Of a stretch of DNA of 64,000 nucleotides, positions 1-9,200 are shown one piece after another (positions within the stretch are counted from its first letter, which is position 1; every line of letters starts with the position of its first letter). The notes beneath the pieces were generated by a model. That model saw only the letters and a program-made list of their open reading frames with translations, was not told the DNA's origin and made no database searches. This DNA comes from 66-474 sp040255405. GTDB taxonomy: Bacteria; Pseudomonadota; Gammaproteobacteria; Xanthomonadales; Rhodanobacteraceae. The stretch spans positions 1-64,000 of the forward strand of contig JBDZUX010000005.1 in NCBI GenBank assembly GCA_040255405.1. The letters are read 5' to 3'. A program made the translations under genes and the position numbers.

Positions 1-78
1 GGGGCGGCGGATCATCGGACACCTGTGGAACGGCGACCACGCGACTTTCGCCAGCTCGGACCAATCTACGCCGGCGAT

Positions 79-996
79 TCACCGGAACGCGCGGATACCT
101 GCGACGCCCTGCGCGCCGGCGGCACGCGCGCGTTCCAGGTCATCCGGGCCAACACCACCCAGCGCGTAAATGGGCAGTCGCGCGCCGGCGACGAGGTGCG
201 CGAAGCGCTCCCAGCCCAGCGGTCTCACACCCGGATGCGACGCCGTGGCGCAGACCGGCGACAAGGTGGCGAAATCCGCGCCCAGCGCCGCGGCGCGTTC
301 CAGCTCTTCCGCGTCATGGCACGACGCACCGACCCATGCATCGCGCGGCAGCGGCCGCGCGCTCAACCGGCGCAGTTGCGCTGCCTTGAGATGCACGCCG
401 ACGCCCAGCTCGCGCGCGAGTTCGACGTCATGGTTGACCAGCAGCGAAACACGGCGTTCGGGATCCACCGCCAGTGCGTCCTGCACGGCCCGCCTGATTT
501 CGCCGGGAACCGCTCCGGGCCTTCGCAACTGCCACAAGGTACGCAGCGGCGCGTCACCGCGAGGAACGAGGTTCTGCGCAGGCAACGCCCCCGGATCGAC
601 GATGGCGTAGCACCCCGGCAGGCGAAGTGCGATGACGATTGGCGCATCGGCGGGCGGCATCGTGGTGACATCGACGTCGCGCAACGCGGACCAGCGCAGC
701 GGATGGCCTTCGCGCGCGCGCGGCTCGCCACGCCATTTCGTGACACGCAATGCGTGCAGGCGCACGCTTTTTTCCGGGTAATGCCACGGCAGCGAAATCA
801 GCGGTTCGGACGCGAGCACCTCGATGCCGAGCTCCTCATCGAGCTCGCGGACCAATGCGTGCTCGACCGTCTCGCCGGGTTCCAGCTTGCCGCCCGGGAA
901 TTCCCACAGGCCGGCGAGATGCTTGCCCGGCAGCCGTTGCATCAACAACACGCGACCGCGATCGTCGATGAGGATGCCGGCGGCGACCTCGATCAT
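79..996 (-). CDS. Nudix hydrolase fused to a ThiE-like (thiamine phosphate synthase-like) domain
   Basis: The protein has 305 aa. Residues 1-130 form a MutT-type Nudix domain: the start MIEVAAGIL is followed by a Nudix box reading GGKLEPGETVEHAL and then RELDEELGI. Residues of about 140-305 look like a ThiE TIM barrel, with VGVHLKAAQL, VGASCHD, SPVCATASHPG and ALGGVGPDD. Known members of the Nudix family hydrolyse oxidised or non-canonical nucleotides, and fusions to a ThiE-like domain occur in gammaproteobacteria with an unproven second activity. The phosphate loop (SPVCATASH) departs from the usual GPVFPTxTK of thiamine phosphate synthase, so I do not claim thiamine synthesis. The ATG overlaps the folA stop as ATGA, implying translational coupling. 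Confidence 0.85.
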   Translation of the reverse strand: MIEVAAGILIDDRGRVLLMQRLPGKHLAGLWEFPGGKLEPGETVEHALVRELDEELGIEVLASEPLISLPWHYPEKSVRLHALRVTKWRGEPRAREGHPLRWSALRDVDVTTMPPADAPIVIALRLPGCYAIVDPGALPAQNLVPRGDAPLRTLWQLRRPGAVPGEIRRAVQDALAVDPERRVSLLVNHDVELARELGVGVHLKAAQLRRLSARPLPRDAWVGASCHDAEELERAAALGADFATLSPVCATASHPGVRPLGWERFAHLVAGARLPIYALGGVGPDDLERARAAGAQGVAGIRAFR

Positions 997-1490
997 CGGC
1001 GTTCGTAATCGACGAAATCGAACGCGAACGCGTGTTTGGCGTCGCCCGGGTGATGCGCGCGCGCGACCTCGCGCCATTCGCCCGGATCGAATGCCGGGAA
1101 AAACGTGTCGGCGTCGGCTGAAGCGGTGTCGATTTCGGTGAGATGCATGCGCGTGGCGCGTGGCAAGGCCAGCGCATAGACTTCGCCGCCGCCGATCACG
1201 CACAAGTCCGAATCGCCTGCACGCGCGATGGCTTCGTCCAGTGAATGCACCGCTGTCTGGCCGGGAAACGGGGCGTTCGCGGCGCGTGTCAGCACGAGGT
1301 TCAGGCGTCCCGGAAGCGGCCGTCCGATCGCGAGCGCGGTCTTGCGGCCCATCAATACCGGTTTGCCGAACGTGAGCGCCTTGAACCGCTTCAGGTCATC
1401 GGAAAGATGCCAAGGCATCGCGCCGGCGCGGCCTATGGCGCGGTTGCGGTCGAGCGCGGCGACAAGGGTGATTTCGAAATCGTCCGACAT
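993..1490 (-). CDS. folA: dihydrofolate reductase
   Basis: This 165-aa enzyme reduces dihydrofolate to tetrahydrofolate with NADPH in the cytoplasm. The sequence shows the family N-terminus (ITLVAALDRNRAIG), the substrate loop MPWHLSDDLKRFK with the acidic residue expected at the active site (Asp31/32), MGRKT, and VIGGGEVYALAL in the cofactor region. Length is normal for a chromosomal type I enzyme. It lies downstream of thyA, which makes the dihydrofolate that FolA recycles, and is separated from it by a perfect inverted repeat. Its stop overlaps the start of the Nudix/ThiE-like gene. Confidence 0.96.
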   Translation of the reverse strand: MSDDFEITLVAALDRNRAIGRAGAMPWHLSDDLKRFKALTFGKPVLMGRKTALAIGRPLPGRLNLVLTRAANAPFPGQTAVHSLDEAIARAGDSDLCVIGGGEVYALALPRATRMHLTEIDTASADADTFFPAFDPGEWREVARAHHPGDAKHAFAFDFVDYERR

Positions 1491-1491
1491 G

Positions 1492-1608
1492 CGAAACCGG
1501 GGTCAGAGTGGACTTTCGACAAGTATGCGCGCCACCTCGTGCATGCACGCTGGTCTCCCAGCGGGACGACCGGGGCGACGTGGAAAGTCCACTCTGACCC
1601 CGGTTTCG
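1492..1608. repeat. 26-bp perfect inverted repeat of the GGGGTCAGAGT family
   Basis: The arms are 1492-1517 and 1583-1608 and are exact reverse complements over 26 bases; the core reads GGGGTCAGAGTGGACTTTC. The 65-nt loop has no evident gene. It fills the thyA-folA space, and the left arm starts directly at the folA 5' end. Related copies occur at 45720-45794 and 63862-63933. It may act as an RNA hairpin between the two genes or be the remains of a small mobile palindrome. Confidence 0.85.
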
Positions 1609-1612
1609 GTCC

Positions 1613-2407
1613 TCATACCGCCACCGGCGCCTTGATCGCGGGATACGGATCGTAATCGACGATGCGGATGTCTTCGAAGCGGAAGTCGAACAGCGATCGA
1701 ACGTCGGGATTCAGCACCAGCTTCGGCAACGCGCGCGGCGTGCGCGCCAGTTGCTCGCGCGCCTGTTCGAGGTGGTTCGAATAAAGGTGCAGGTCGCCGA
1801 AGGTGTGCACGAAGTCGCCGGGCGCGAGGTTGCACACCTGCGCCATCATGCACGTGAGCAGCGCGTAGCTCGCGATGTTGAAGGGCACGCCCAGGAAAAT
1901 GTCGGCCGAGCGCTGGTAGAGCTGGCAGGACAGCTTGCCGTTCGCGACGTAGAACTGGAACAGCGCGTGGCACGGCATCAGCGCCATCTTGTCCAGTTCG
2001 CCCACGTTCCACGCCGACACGATCATCCGCCGCGAATCGGGATTGCGTTTGATCTGCTCGATCACCCGCGCGATCTGGTCGATGCTGCGGCCGTCCGGCG
2101 CGGGCCACGCGCGCCACTGCTTGCCGTAGACGGGGCCGAGATCGCCGTTTGCATCGGCCCATTCGTCCCAGATGCTGACGCCGTGCTCCTTCAGGTACGC
2201 GATGTTGCTGTCGCCGCGCAGGAACCACAGCAGCTCGTGCACGATCGACTTGACGTGCAGCTTCTTGGTGGTCAGTAGCGGAAAGCCTTGCGCAAGGTCC
2301 ATGCGGATCTGGCGACCGAACAACGACAACGTGCCGGTGCCGGTTCGATCGTCCTTGCGGGCGCCGTGTTCCAGCACGTCGCGGAGCAGGTCGAGATAAA
2401 TGCGCAC
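1613..2407 (-). CDS. thyA: thymidylate synthase
   Basis: This 264-aa enzyme converts dUMP to dTMP using methylene-tetrahydrofolate. The catalytic cysteine falls at residue 146 in MPCHALFQFYV, the same number as in E. coli ThyA, followed by LSCQLYQRSADIFLGVPFNIASYALL. DRTGTGTLSLFG near the N-terminus and HLYSNH with the C-terminal APVAV are also typical. The start is GTG, chosen because RIYLDLLRDVLEHG matches the family N-terminus. No strong ribosome binding site is visible. A TACACT sequence at 2439-2444 on the minus strand could be its -10 box. It is the first gene of a thyA-folA-Nudix/ThiE set. Confidence 0.97.
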   Translation of the reverse strand: MRIYLDLLRDVLEHGARKDDRTGTGTLSLFGRQIRMDLAQGFPLLTTKKLHVKSIVHELLWFLRGDSNIAYLKEHGVSIWDEWADANGDLGPVYGKQWRAWPAPDGRSIDQIARVIEQIKRNPDSRRMIVSAWNVGELDKMALMPCHALFQFYVANGKLSCQLYQRSADIFLGVPFNIASYALLTCMMAQVCNLAPGDFVHTFGDLHLYSNHLEQAREQLARTPRALPKLVLNPDVRSLFDFRFEDIRIVDYDPYPAIKAPVAV

Positions 2408-2453
2408 GGAGTTCGGGATTCCCGGATCGGAGATCGGAAGTGTAACAACCGAT

Positions 2454-2771
2454 CGTCATGCCGGGGCCGTCGCCGGCTTTGGCGGCGACGGAACCCGGAA
2501 TCCATCTCTTGCGTCTTGCGACAAAATGGGTTCCGGGTTCTGCCCCCGCAGCGGAGCCGCGGACAGCTCCGGAATGACGGAATCGGGTTGTAGCCTGACG
2601 CCCATGATCGTCATTCCAGACGTGCGCAGCGCGACCCGGAATCGGTTTTGCCTTGGGTGGTACCCGAACCGATTCCGGGTTCCGCTCCCGCTTCGCGCGA
2701 GCGGCCCCGGAACGACAAGGGATTGGCTCGTCATTCCGGACGCGCGCAGCGCGACCCGGAATCGGTTTCGG
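2454..2771. repeat. REP/BIME-like cluster of five alternating palindromic units
   Basis: Units read GTCATTCC ... GACCCGGAATC in one orientation and GATTCCGGGTTCC ... GGAATGAC in the other. I place them at about 2454-2505 (+), 2527-2584 (-), 2609-2650 (+), 2666-2720 (-) and 2729-2771 (+). Each contains an internal GC-rich hairpin, for example GACGCGCGCAGCGCGAC. The alternating orientation is the arrangement of bacterial interspersed mosaic elements. A second pair of units lies at 14313-14440. Confidence 0.85.
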
Positions 2772-2971
2772 CGGTCGGGTTGCTGCGCAGACACGATTGA
2801 CTCCCGCCATCCCCGGCGCTCGCGCTGCGAGCCGCCGCAGCCTGCCCCGGGCTTGATCCGGGAGGTTCGCGTTTGCAGTCCTCCAAACGCTGTCGGGATC
2901 TGCCTGCGATGAAACCGCCGTCAGCCCCGGCATGACGACAAAATCCTGGATGCCTCGACTGCCGAATCCCG

Positions 2972-3071
2972 NNNNNNNNNNNNNNNNNNNNNNNNNNNNN
3001 NNNNNNNNNNNNNNNNNNNNNNNNNNNNNNNNNNNNNNNNNNNNNNNNNNNNNNNNNNNNNNNNNNNNNNN
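2972..3071. other. assembly gap (100 N)
   Basis: This is a run of exactly 100 N, the conventional length for a scaffold gap of unknown size. The same 10-mer CCGAATCCCG stands immediately before (2962-2971) and after (3072-3081) the gap, so the two contig ends may overlap, or a repeat array may have collapsed. Confidence 0.99.
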
Positions 3072-3167
3072 CCGAATCCCGAGTCGCGATTCCCACGCCA
3101 TAGCCACATTCAGCTTCGGTTCGGGTAGGCTTGGCCGGTCGTCCTGCTACAGGGGTATCCCTCAGAC

Positions 3168-4709
3168 ATGAATTCCACGCCCGCCGTTTCCAGGACCCGC
3201 TCGTTTTCCACCGTGTTCCTGATCGAGTTGTGGGAGCGCTTCGGCTTCTACGGCATGCAGGCGCTGATCGTTTACTACATGGTGCAGCGCCTCGGCTTCG
3301 ACGACGTGCGCGCGAACCTGGTGTGGAGCGCCGCCGCCGCGTTGATCTACGTGGCCCCGGCGATCGGCGGCTGGGTGGGCGATGGCATCCTGGGCACACG
3401 CCGCACCATGCTGACGGGCGCGGCGATCCTCGCGATCGGCTACGGGTTGATCACCCTGCCGAGCGCTGATCCGAGGTTCCTGTATTTCTCGCTGGGCGTG
3501 ATCGTGGTCGGCAACGGCCTGTTCAAGCCGAATGCCGGCAACCTGGTGCGCAAGATCTACGAGGGCGATGACAGCCGGATCGACAGCGCGTTCACCATCT
3601 ACTACATGGCGGTCAACATCGGCTCGACCGTCTCGATGCTGCTGACCCCGTGGATCAAGGACTACGTCAACGGCATCTACCAGAACGGGTTCGGCTGGCA
3701 CGCCGCGTTCGGCGTGTGCTGCGTCGGCCTGCTGGTCGGCCTGGTCAACTACTTCTTCATGCGCGCGTCGCTGGCGCACATCGGTTCGGACCCGGACTCG
3801 CATCCTTTCAACTGGATCAAGCTGCTCAAGGTCCTCCTCGTGGGCGCGGTACTCGCGGTCATCGCCGCTTTCATCCTGCAGCACGAGGTGATCGCGAAGT
3901 GGTTCGTGATCCTCGCCGGCATCGCGCTGCTGGTGATCTTCGTGTACCTGATCGTGAACGCCCGGCGCGGCGAACGCGCGGGGTTGGCGGCGGCCTTGAT
4001 CCTGACGCTGCAGACGATCTTCTTTTTCATCTTCTACCAGCAGATGCCGACCTCGCTGGCACTGTTCGCGCTGCGCAACACGGACTGGAGCTGGAACCTG
4101 TTCGGCGTGCATCTCTACACCTGGCTGCCGGGCCAGTACCAGGCGCTGAATCCGATCTGGATCATGATCCTTTCGCCGATCTTGGCGTGGGCCTACACCG
4201 CCGCCGGCAAGCGTGGCAAGGACTTGTCGATCGCGTCCAAGTTCGCGCTGGGTTTCGCGATGGTCGCCGCGGGCTACTTCGTCTACGGTTTGGCCGGCAA
4301 CTTCGTCACCGAGCCCGGCAAGGCCTCGTCGTGGGTGTTGATCTGGGGCTATGGCCTGTATTCGCTGGGCGAGTTGCTGGTGAGCGGGCTCGGCCTGGCG
4401 ATGATCGCGCGCTACGTGCCGGCGCGGATGGGCGGCTTCATGATGGGCGCCTATTACGTCGGCGTAGGCATCTCGCAGTATCTCGGCGGCCTCGTTGCCA
4501 ACTTCGCAGCGGTGCCGCAAAACGTCACCGACCCGATACAGACGCTGCCGATCTACACCGCGCTGTTTACCAAGCTCGGCTGGGCCGGGGTGGTCTGCAC
4601 CGTGATCGCGGTCGTGATGATCTGGCCGATGAAACGCCTGTCTGCCGCGCACGCCGCCCATGCGGCGGCGGAGGATGCGCCCGTGCCCACGGTCGCCGAC
4701 GAGCGCTGA
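3168..4709 (+). CDS. POT/PTR-family proton-dependent di/tripeptide transporter
   Basis: This 513-aa inner-membrane protein has at least twelve hydrophobic segments. The POT signature ELWERFGFYGMQALIVYYM near residues 20-40 contains the ExxERFxxYG proton-coupling motif, and GNGLFKPNAGNLVRKIYE with FTIYYMAVNIGS matches the second family signature. Known members import di- and tripeptides with protons. The gene stands alone, with an assembly gap upstream and a hairpin downstream. I do not choose between DtpA, DtpB and other paralogues. Confidence 0.93.
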   Translation: MNSTPAVSRTRSFSTVFLIELWERFGFYGMQALIVYYMVQRLGFDDVRANLVWSAAAALIYVAPAIGGWVGDGILGTRRTMLTGAAILAIGYGLITLPSADPRFLYFSLGVIVVGNGLFKPNAGNLVRKIYEGDDSRIDSAFTIYYMAVNIGSTVSMLLTPWIKDYVNGIYQNGFGWHAAFGVCCVGLLVGLVNYFFMRASLAHIGSDPDSHPFNWIKLLKVLLVGAVLAVIAAFILQHEVIAKWFVILAGIALLVIFVYLIVNARRGERAGLAAALILTLQTIFFFIFYQQMPTSLALFALRNTDWSWNLFGVHLYTWLPGQYQALNPIWIMILSPILAWAYTAAGKRGKDLSIASKFALGFAMVAAGYFVYGLAGNFVTEPGKASSWVLIWGYGLYSLGELLVSGLGLAMIARYVPARMGGFMMGAYYVGVGISQYLGGLVANFAAVPQNVTDPIQTLPIYTALFTKLGWAGVVCTVIAVVMIWPMKRLSAAHAAHAAAEDAPVPTVADER

Positions 4710-4730
4710 CGCCATGTGACGGATGTCATC

Positions 4731-4762
4731 CCCGCGCCCCTGTCGACCGGCAGGGGCGCGGG
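4731..4762 (+). terminator. GC-rich hairpin after the peptide transporter
   Basis: CCCGCGCCCCT (4731-4741) pairs over 11 bases with AGGGGCGCGGG (4752-4762), and one further G-C pair is possible. It starts 21 nt after the transporter stop. No U-run follows, so it may be a weak or factor-assisted terminator. Confidence 0.5.
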
Positions 4763-4872
4763 CGCGGCCGTTCGGCTAATTTAGGTGCGATCCCGAAAGC
4801 ATTTCGCGCCGCGAACCCACCGCTGCGCGAACTGTCCAACGGGCGCCTTCAACGCTATCCGGACGACTGTCG

Positions 4873-6180
4873 ATGTCGCGAAAAAAATGGATTCTGACGC
4901 TGGTTGGCGTCCTCATCGTGGCATTCATCCTGTGGCGCATCTTTGCAGGACCCGGCAAGTCCCGGGGACCGGGTGAACCCGGCGCGGATACGCCGGTACC
5001 GGTCACGGCTGTCCCCGTGGCTGCGGAAAACGTGCCGATCTTCCTGACCGGCACCGGCACGGTCCAGGCGCTCAACACCGTCAACGTGCAACCGCAGGTC
5101 GGCGGGCAACTGCTGAAACTCGATTTCGTGGAAGGCGGCGAGGTCAAGCAGGGCCAGGTGCTGGCCGAGATCGACCCGCGCACCCTGCAGGCGCAACTCG
5201 ACCAGGCAATGGCCAAGCGCGCGCAGGACCAGACCCAGCTCGCCACCGCCAAGGCCAACCTGGAGCGCTCGTCGAATCCGAAGTACGCACCCTACGTCGC
5301 CGAGATCGATCGCATCACCCAGAAGAACACGGTCGCCCAATGGCAGGCCGCGGTGGCGGCGGACAACGCCAGCATCGCCGACACCAGGGTGCAGCTCGGC
5401 TTCACCCGGATCACGTCGCCCATCGACGGCGTGGCGGGCATCCGGCAGGTCGATCCCGGCAACGTGATCACGACCGCCACCACCATCGTCACCGTCACGC
5501 AGATGCATCCGATCTACGTGCTTTTCACGCTCGCCGGGAAGTACCTCGACGAGGTGCGCGCGGCGCAGGCGAAGGGCGCCTTGAACGCGGCGATCCTCGA
5601 CGCCGACAACAACGTGGTGGAAGACGACGGCAAGCTGATCGCGATCGGCAACCAGATCGACCCGAACACCAGCACGTTCCAGCTGAAGGCCGAGTTCCCG
5701 AACGCCAGCAACCAGCTTTTCCCCGGCCAGTACGCCAACACCCGGCTGCGGGTCAGCACCAACACCGGTGCGCTGGTGGTGCCGACCGCAGCCGTGCAGC
5801 GCGGTCCGAACGGCGATTACGTGTGGCTGGTCACCGACAAGCCGCCACCGGGTACGGAAAAGGACGAGGCGAATGCCAAGGCAGGCGCGGACAAGAAAGC
5901 CAAGTCCGGCGCGCGCGGCGAGCAGCAGCAGCCCGCCGACAACAAGCCTGCGAAGTACGTCGCGATGCAGGCGGTGGTCACCGGTGGCGAAGCCGGCGAC
6001 AGCGGGCTGATCGTCACCAGCGGACTGAAGGCCGGGGACATGGTGGTGACCGCCGGGCAGTTCCGGTTGAAGCAAGGCACCAAGGTCACGCCCATGAAAC
6101 CGGGCGAAGTGCCGGCGCCGCCGACCACCGCACAGATCAAGGCGGCGATGTCGAGCAACGGGCGCGGGCGTCGCGGTTGA
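4873..6180 (+). CDS. RND efflux periplasmic adaptor (MdtA/MuxA-like)
   Basis: This 435-aa membrane fusion protein begins with one membrane anchor (WILTLVGVLIVAFILWRIF). The lipoyl half-motifs around VNVQPQVGGQLLKLDFVEGGEVKQGQVLAEIDPR and SPIDGVAGIRQVDPGNVI flank a helical hairpin rich in Q and A. Such adaptors link an inner-membrane RND pump to an outer-membrane channel. It is the first of three genes with two tandem RND permeases, the arrangement of MdtABC and MuxABC. The C-terminal part carries an extra charged K/A/G/Q-rich insert (about residues 325-360). Confidence 0.9.
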   Translation: MSRKKWILTLVGVLIVAFILWRIFAGPGKSRGPGEPGADTPVPVTAVPVAAENVPIFLTGTGTVQALNTVNVQPQVGGQLLKLDFVEGGEVKQGQVLAEIDPRTLQAQLDQAMAKRAQDQTQLATAKANLERSSNPKYAPYVAEIDRITQKNTVAQWQAAVAADNASIADTRVQLGFTRITSPIDGVAGIRQVDPGNVITTATTIVTVTQMHPIYVLFTLAGKYLDEVRAAQAKGALNAAILDADNNVVEDDGKLIAIGNQIDPNTSTFQLKAEFPNASNQLFPGQYANTRLRVSTNTGALVVPTAAVQRGPNGDYVWLVTDKPPPGTEKDEANAKAGADKKAKSGARGEQQQPADNKPAKYVAMQAVVTGGEAGDSGLIVTSGLKAGDMVVTAGQFRLKQGTKVTPMKPGEVPAPPTTAQIKAAMSSNGRGRRG

Positions 6181-6205
6181 CGATGCTCGCCGGAGCGCCG
6201 GGACC

Positions 6206-9200
6206 ATGAGCTTCTCCAGCATCTTCATCCGCAGGCCGATCGCGACCTCGCTGTTGATGGCCGCGGTGTTGCTGATCGGCATCATCGGCTACAAGGCGTT
6301 GCCGGTGTCGGCGCTGCCCGAGATCGAGGCGCCCAACCTCGTCGTGACCACGCAGTACCCCGGCGCGAGCGCCACCACCATCGCGAACCTGGTCACGACG
6401 CCGCTGGAACAACAGCTCGGCCAGATCTCCGGGTTGGCGATGATGAGTTCGAACAGCGCCGCGGGCCTCTCGACCATCACGCTGCAGTTCGCGATGAACA
6501 CCGACCTGGACGTCGCCGCGCAGGACGTGCAGTCGGCGCTGCGCACCGCGCGCCTGCCGGGCAGCCTGCCTTACCCGCCGATCTACAAGCGGGTGAACCC
6601 GGCCGACGCGCCGATCCTGACACTGGCGCTCACTTCGAAGAGCCTGCCGCTGCGCGACGTCAACAACTACGCCGATTCGATCCTTGCGCAACGGCTGGCG
6701 CAGGTGCCCGGCGTCGGGCTGGTCTCGATCGCGGGCAACGTGCGCCCGGCGATCCGCGTGCAGGTCGATCCCGGCAAGCTCGCCAACCTCGGGCTGACGA
6801 TGGAAGACGTCCGTTCGGCGCTGACGCAGGCCAACGTCAATGCCGCCAAGGGTTCCTTGAACGGCGCGGTGCAAACCTACGAGATCGGCACCAACGACCA
6901 GCTGCAGAGCGCGACCGACTACGCCAGGACCATCATCGCCTACAAGAACAACGCGCCGGTGAAGCTGTCGGACGTCGCCGCCGTGGTCGAGGGCGTCGAG
7001 AACGACCAGCTCGCGGCATGGGCCAACGGCGAACCGGCGGTGCTGCTGGACATCCGCCGCCAGCCCGGCGCCAACATCATCGACACGGTCGACCAGATCG
7101 AGCAGACCCTGCCGTCGCTGCGCGCGGTGCTCCCCGCCGGCGTCCAGCTGTCGGTGTTCGCCGACCGCACCGTGACGATCCGCGCCTCGGTGCGCGACGT
7201 CCAGGTGACGCTGCTGATCGCGGTGGCACTGGTGGTCGCGGTGATCTTCGTGTTCCTGCGCCGGCTGTGGGCGACGCTGATTCCCGCGGTCGCGGTGCCG
7301 CTGTCGCTGACGGGCACCTTCGCGATCATGGCGTTTGCCGGATTTTCGCTGGACAACCTGTCGCTGATGGCGTTGACGGTGGCCACGGGGTTCGTGGTGG
7401 ACGACGCGATCGTGATGATCGAGAACATCGTCCGCTATCTCGAGCAGGGCAAGAGCGGCCGCGAAGCCGCCGAGATCGGCTCGCGCGAGATCGGTTTCAC
7501 GGTGCTGTCGCTGACGGTGTCGCTGATCGCGGTGTTCCTGCCGCTGCTCCTGATGCCGGGCGTCACCGGCCGGCTGTTCCACGAATTCGCGTGGGTGCTG
7601 ACCATCGCGGTCGCGATTTCGATGGGCGTGTCGCTGACGCTGACGCCGATGATGTGCGCGTACCTGCTGAAGCCCGGCTCGCTGCCCACCGGCGACGAAG
7701 CGGCGATGCACAACCGCCGCGGCTTCTACGCGAAGATGCTGGGCTGGTACGAATGGTCGCTGGACTGGGTGCTGGCGCACCGCCGCACCACCATCCTGAT
7801 CGCCGCGGCATCGGTCGCGGTGACCGTGTTCCTGTACGTCGTGATCCCGAAGGACCTGCTGCCCGAGCAGGACACCGGCCTGATTACCGGCGTGGTGCAG
7901 GCCGACAGCGACATTGCGTTCCCCGCGATGGAAAGACACATCGAAGCCGTGACCGCCGCGCTCAGGCGCGATCCCGCGGTCGCCGGCGTCGCGTCGTTCG
8001 TCGGCGCCGGCGCGGTCAATCCGACGCTCAGCCAGGGCCAGGTCAGCATCGTGCTGAAGCCACGCGGCGAGCGCGGCGGCCTGGCCGACGTGGTCGCCAG
8101 CCTGCAGCGCGCCGTGGCCCACGTGCCGGGCGTCGAACTGTTCCTGAAACCGGTGCAGGACATCACCCTCGACACCACCGTGGCGCCGACCGAATACCAG
8201 TACGCGCTGTCGGAAATCGATCCCCACGATCTCGCCCAATACGCGCAGCGCGTGGCGCAGGCCGTCAAGCAGTTGCCGGAACTGGCCGACGTGTCGGACA
8301 ACCTCGCGATGAACGGGCGCGCGCTGAAGCTGGACATCGATCGCACCGTCGCCAGCCGCCTCGGCGTGCCGGTGCAGACCATCGACGACACCTTGTACGA
8401 CGCCTACGGCCAGCGCCAGATCTCGACGATCTTCACGCAGCAGAACCAGTACCGGGTGATCCTTGAAGTGCAACCGCAGTTCCGCAACCGTTCCGATCTC
8501 ATGAACATGCTGCGGGTTCGTTCCAACGGCGCCAGCGGTGCGCTGACGGGCAGCAATGCCACCAGCCTCGGGATGCTGAAGTCGGCCAACTCTTCCACCG
8601 CGACTGGGATCGGGCAATCCAACACGGGCATCATCCTGGGCGGCGGCAATACCGTGCCGCTGTCCACGCTGGCCACCGCGACCGTCACCGATGCGCCCTT
8701 GGTGATCGCGCACCAGAACCAGTTGCCCGCCGTGATCATTTCGTTCAACGTCGCGCCGGGCTACTCGTTGTCGCAGGCCGTGGACGCGATCAACAACGCC
8801 ACGGCGTCGTTGAACCTGCCGCCGCAGGTGCGCGCCGGTTTCATCGGCAAGGCCGCGGAATTCTCATCGTCGCTCGGCAGCGAGGCGCTGCTGCTGCTGG
8901 CCGCGATCGTGGTGATCTACATCGTGCTCGGCGTGTTGTACGAAAGCTACATCCATCCCTTCACGATCCTGTCGACGCTGCCGCCGGCGGGCGTCGGCGC
9001 GCTGCTGGCGCTGATGATCTTCGGGATGCCGCTGTCGGTGGATGGCATCGTCGGCATCGTGCTGCTGATCGGCATCGTGAAGAAGAACGCGATCATGATG
9101 ATCGACTTCGCGATCACCGCGCGTCGCCGCGGCATGGATGCGCACGACGCGATCCGCCGCGCCTGCCTGCTGCGCTTCCGCCCGATCATGATGACCACCT

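Larger units (their letters stand above)
2408..3167. other. gene-free intergenic region with REP cluster and assembly gap
   Basis: No convincing gene lies between thyA (minus) and the peptide transporter (plus). The region holds the thyA 5' region, five alternating REP-like units (2454-2771), a sequence around 2835-2931 with the other common repeat style (ccgggcttgatccggg and a GATGAAACCGCCGTCAG segment), the run of N at 2972-3071, and the transporter 5' region. Open frames crossing this stretch are arginine-rich and cross the N run, so I discard them. Confidence 0.8.

Noticed and set aside
1503..3107. A 534-codon frame across thyA, the REP cluster and the N run
   Set aside because: It crosses undefined bases and repeats, and lies out of frame with thyA.
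6137..8713. An 858-codon minus-strand frame opposite the first RND permease
   Set aside because: Arginine/histidine/glutamine-rich shadow of a clear permease; similar shadows occur opposite every RND gene here.
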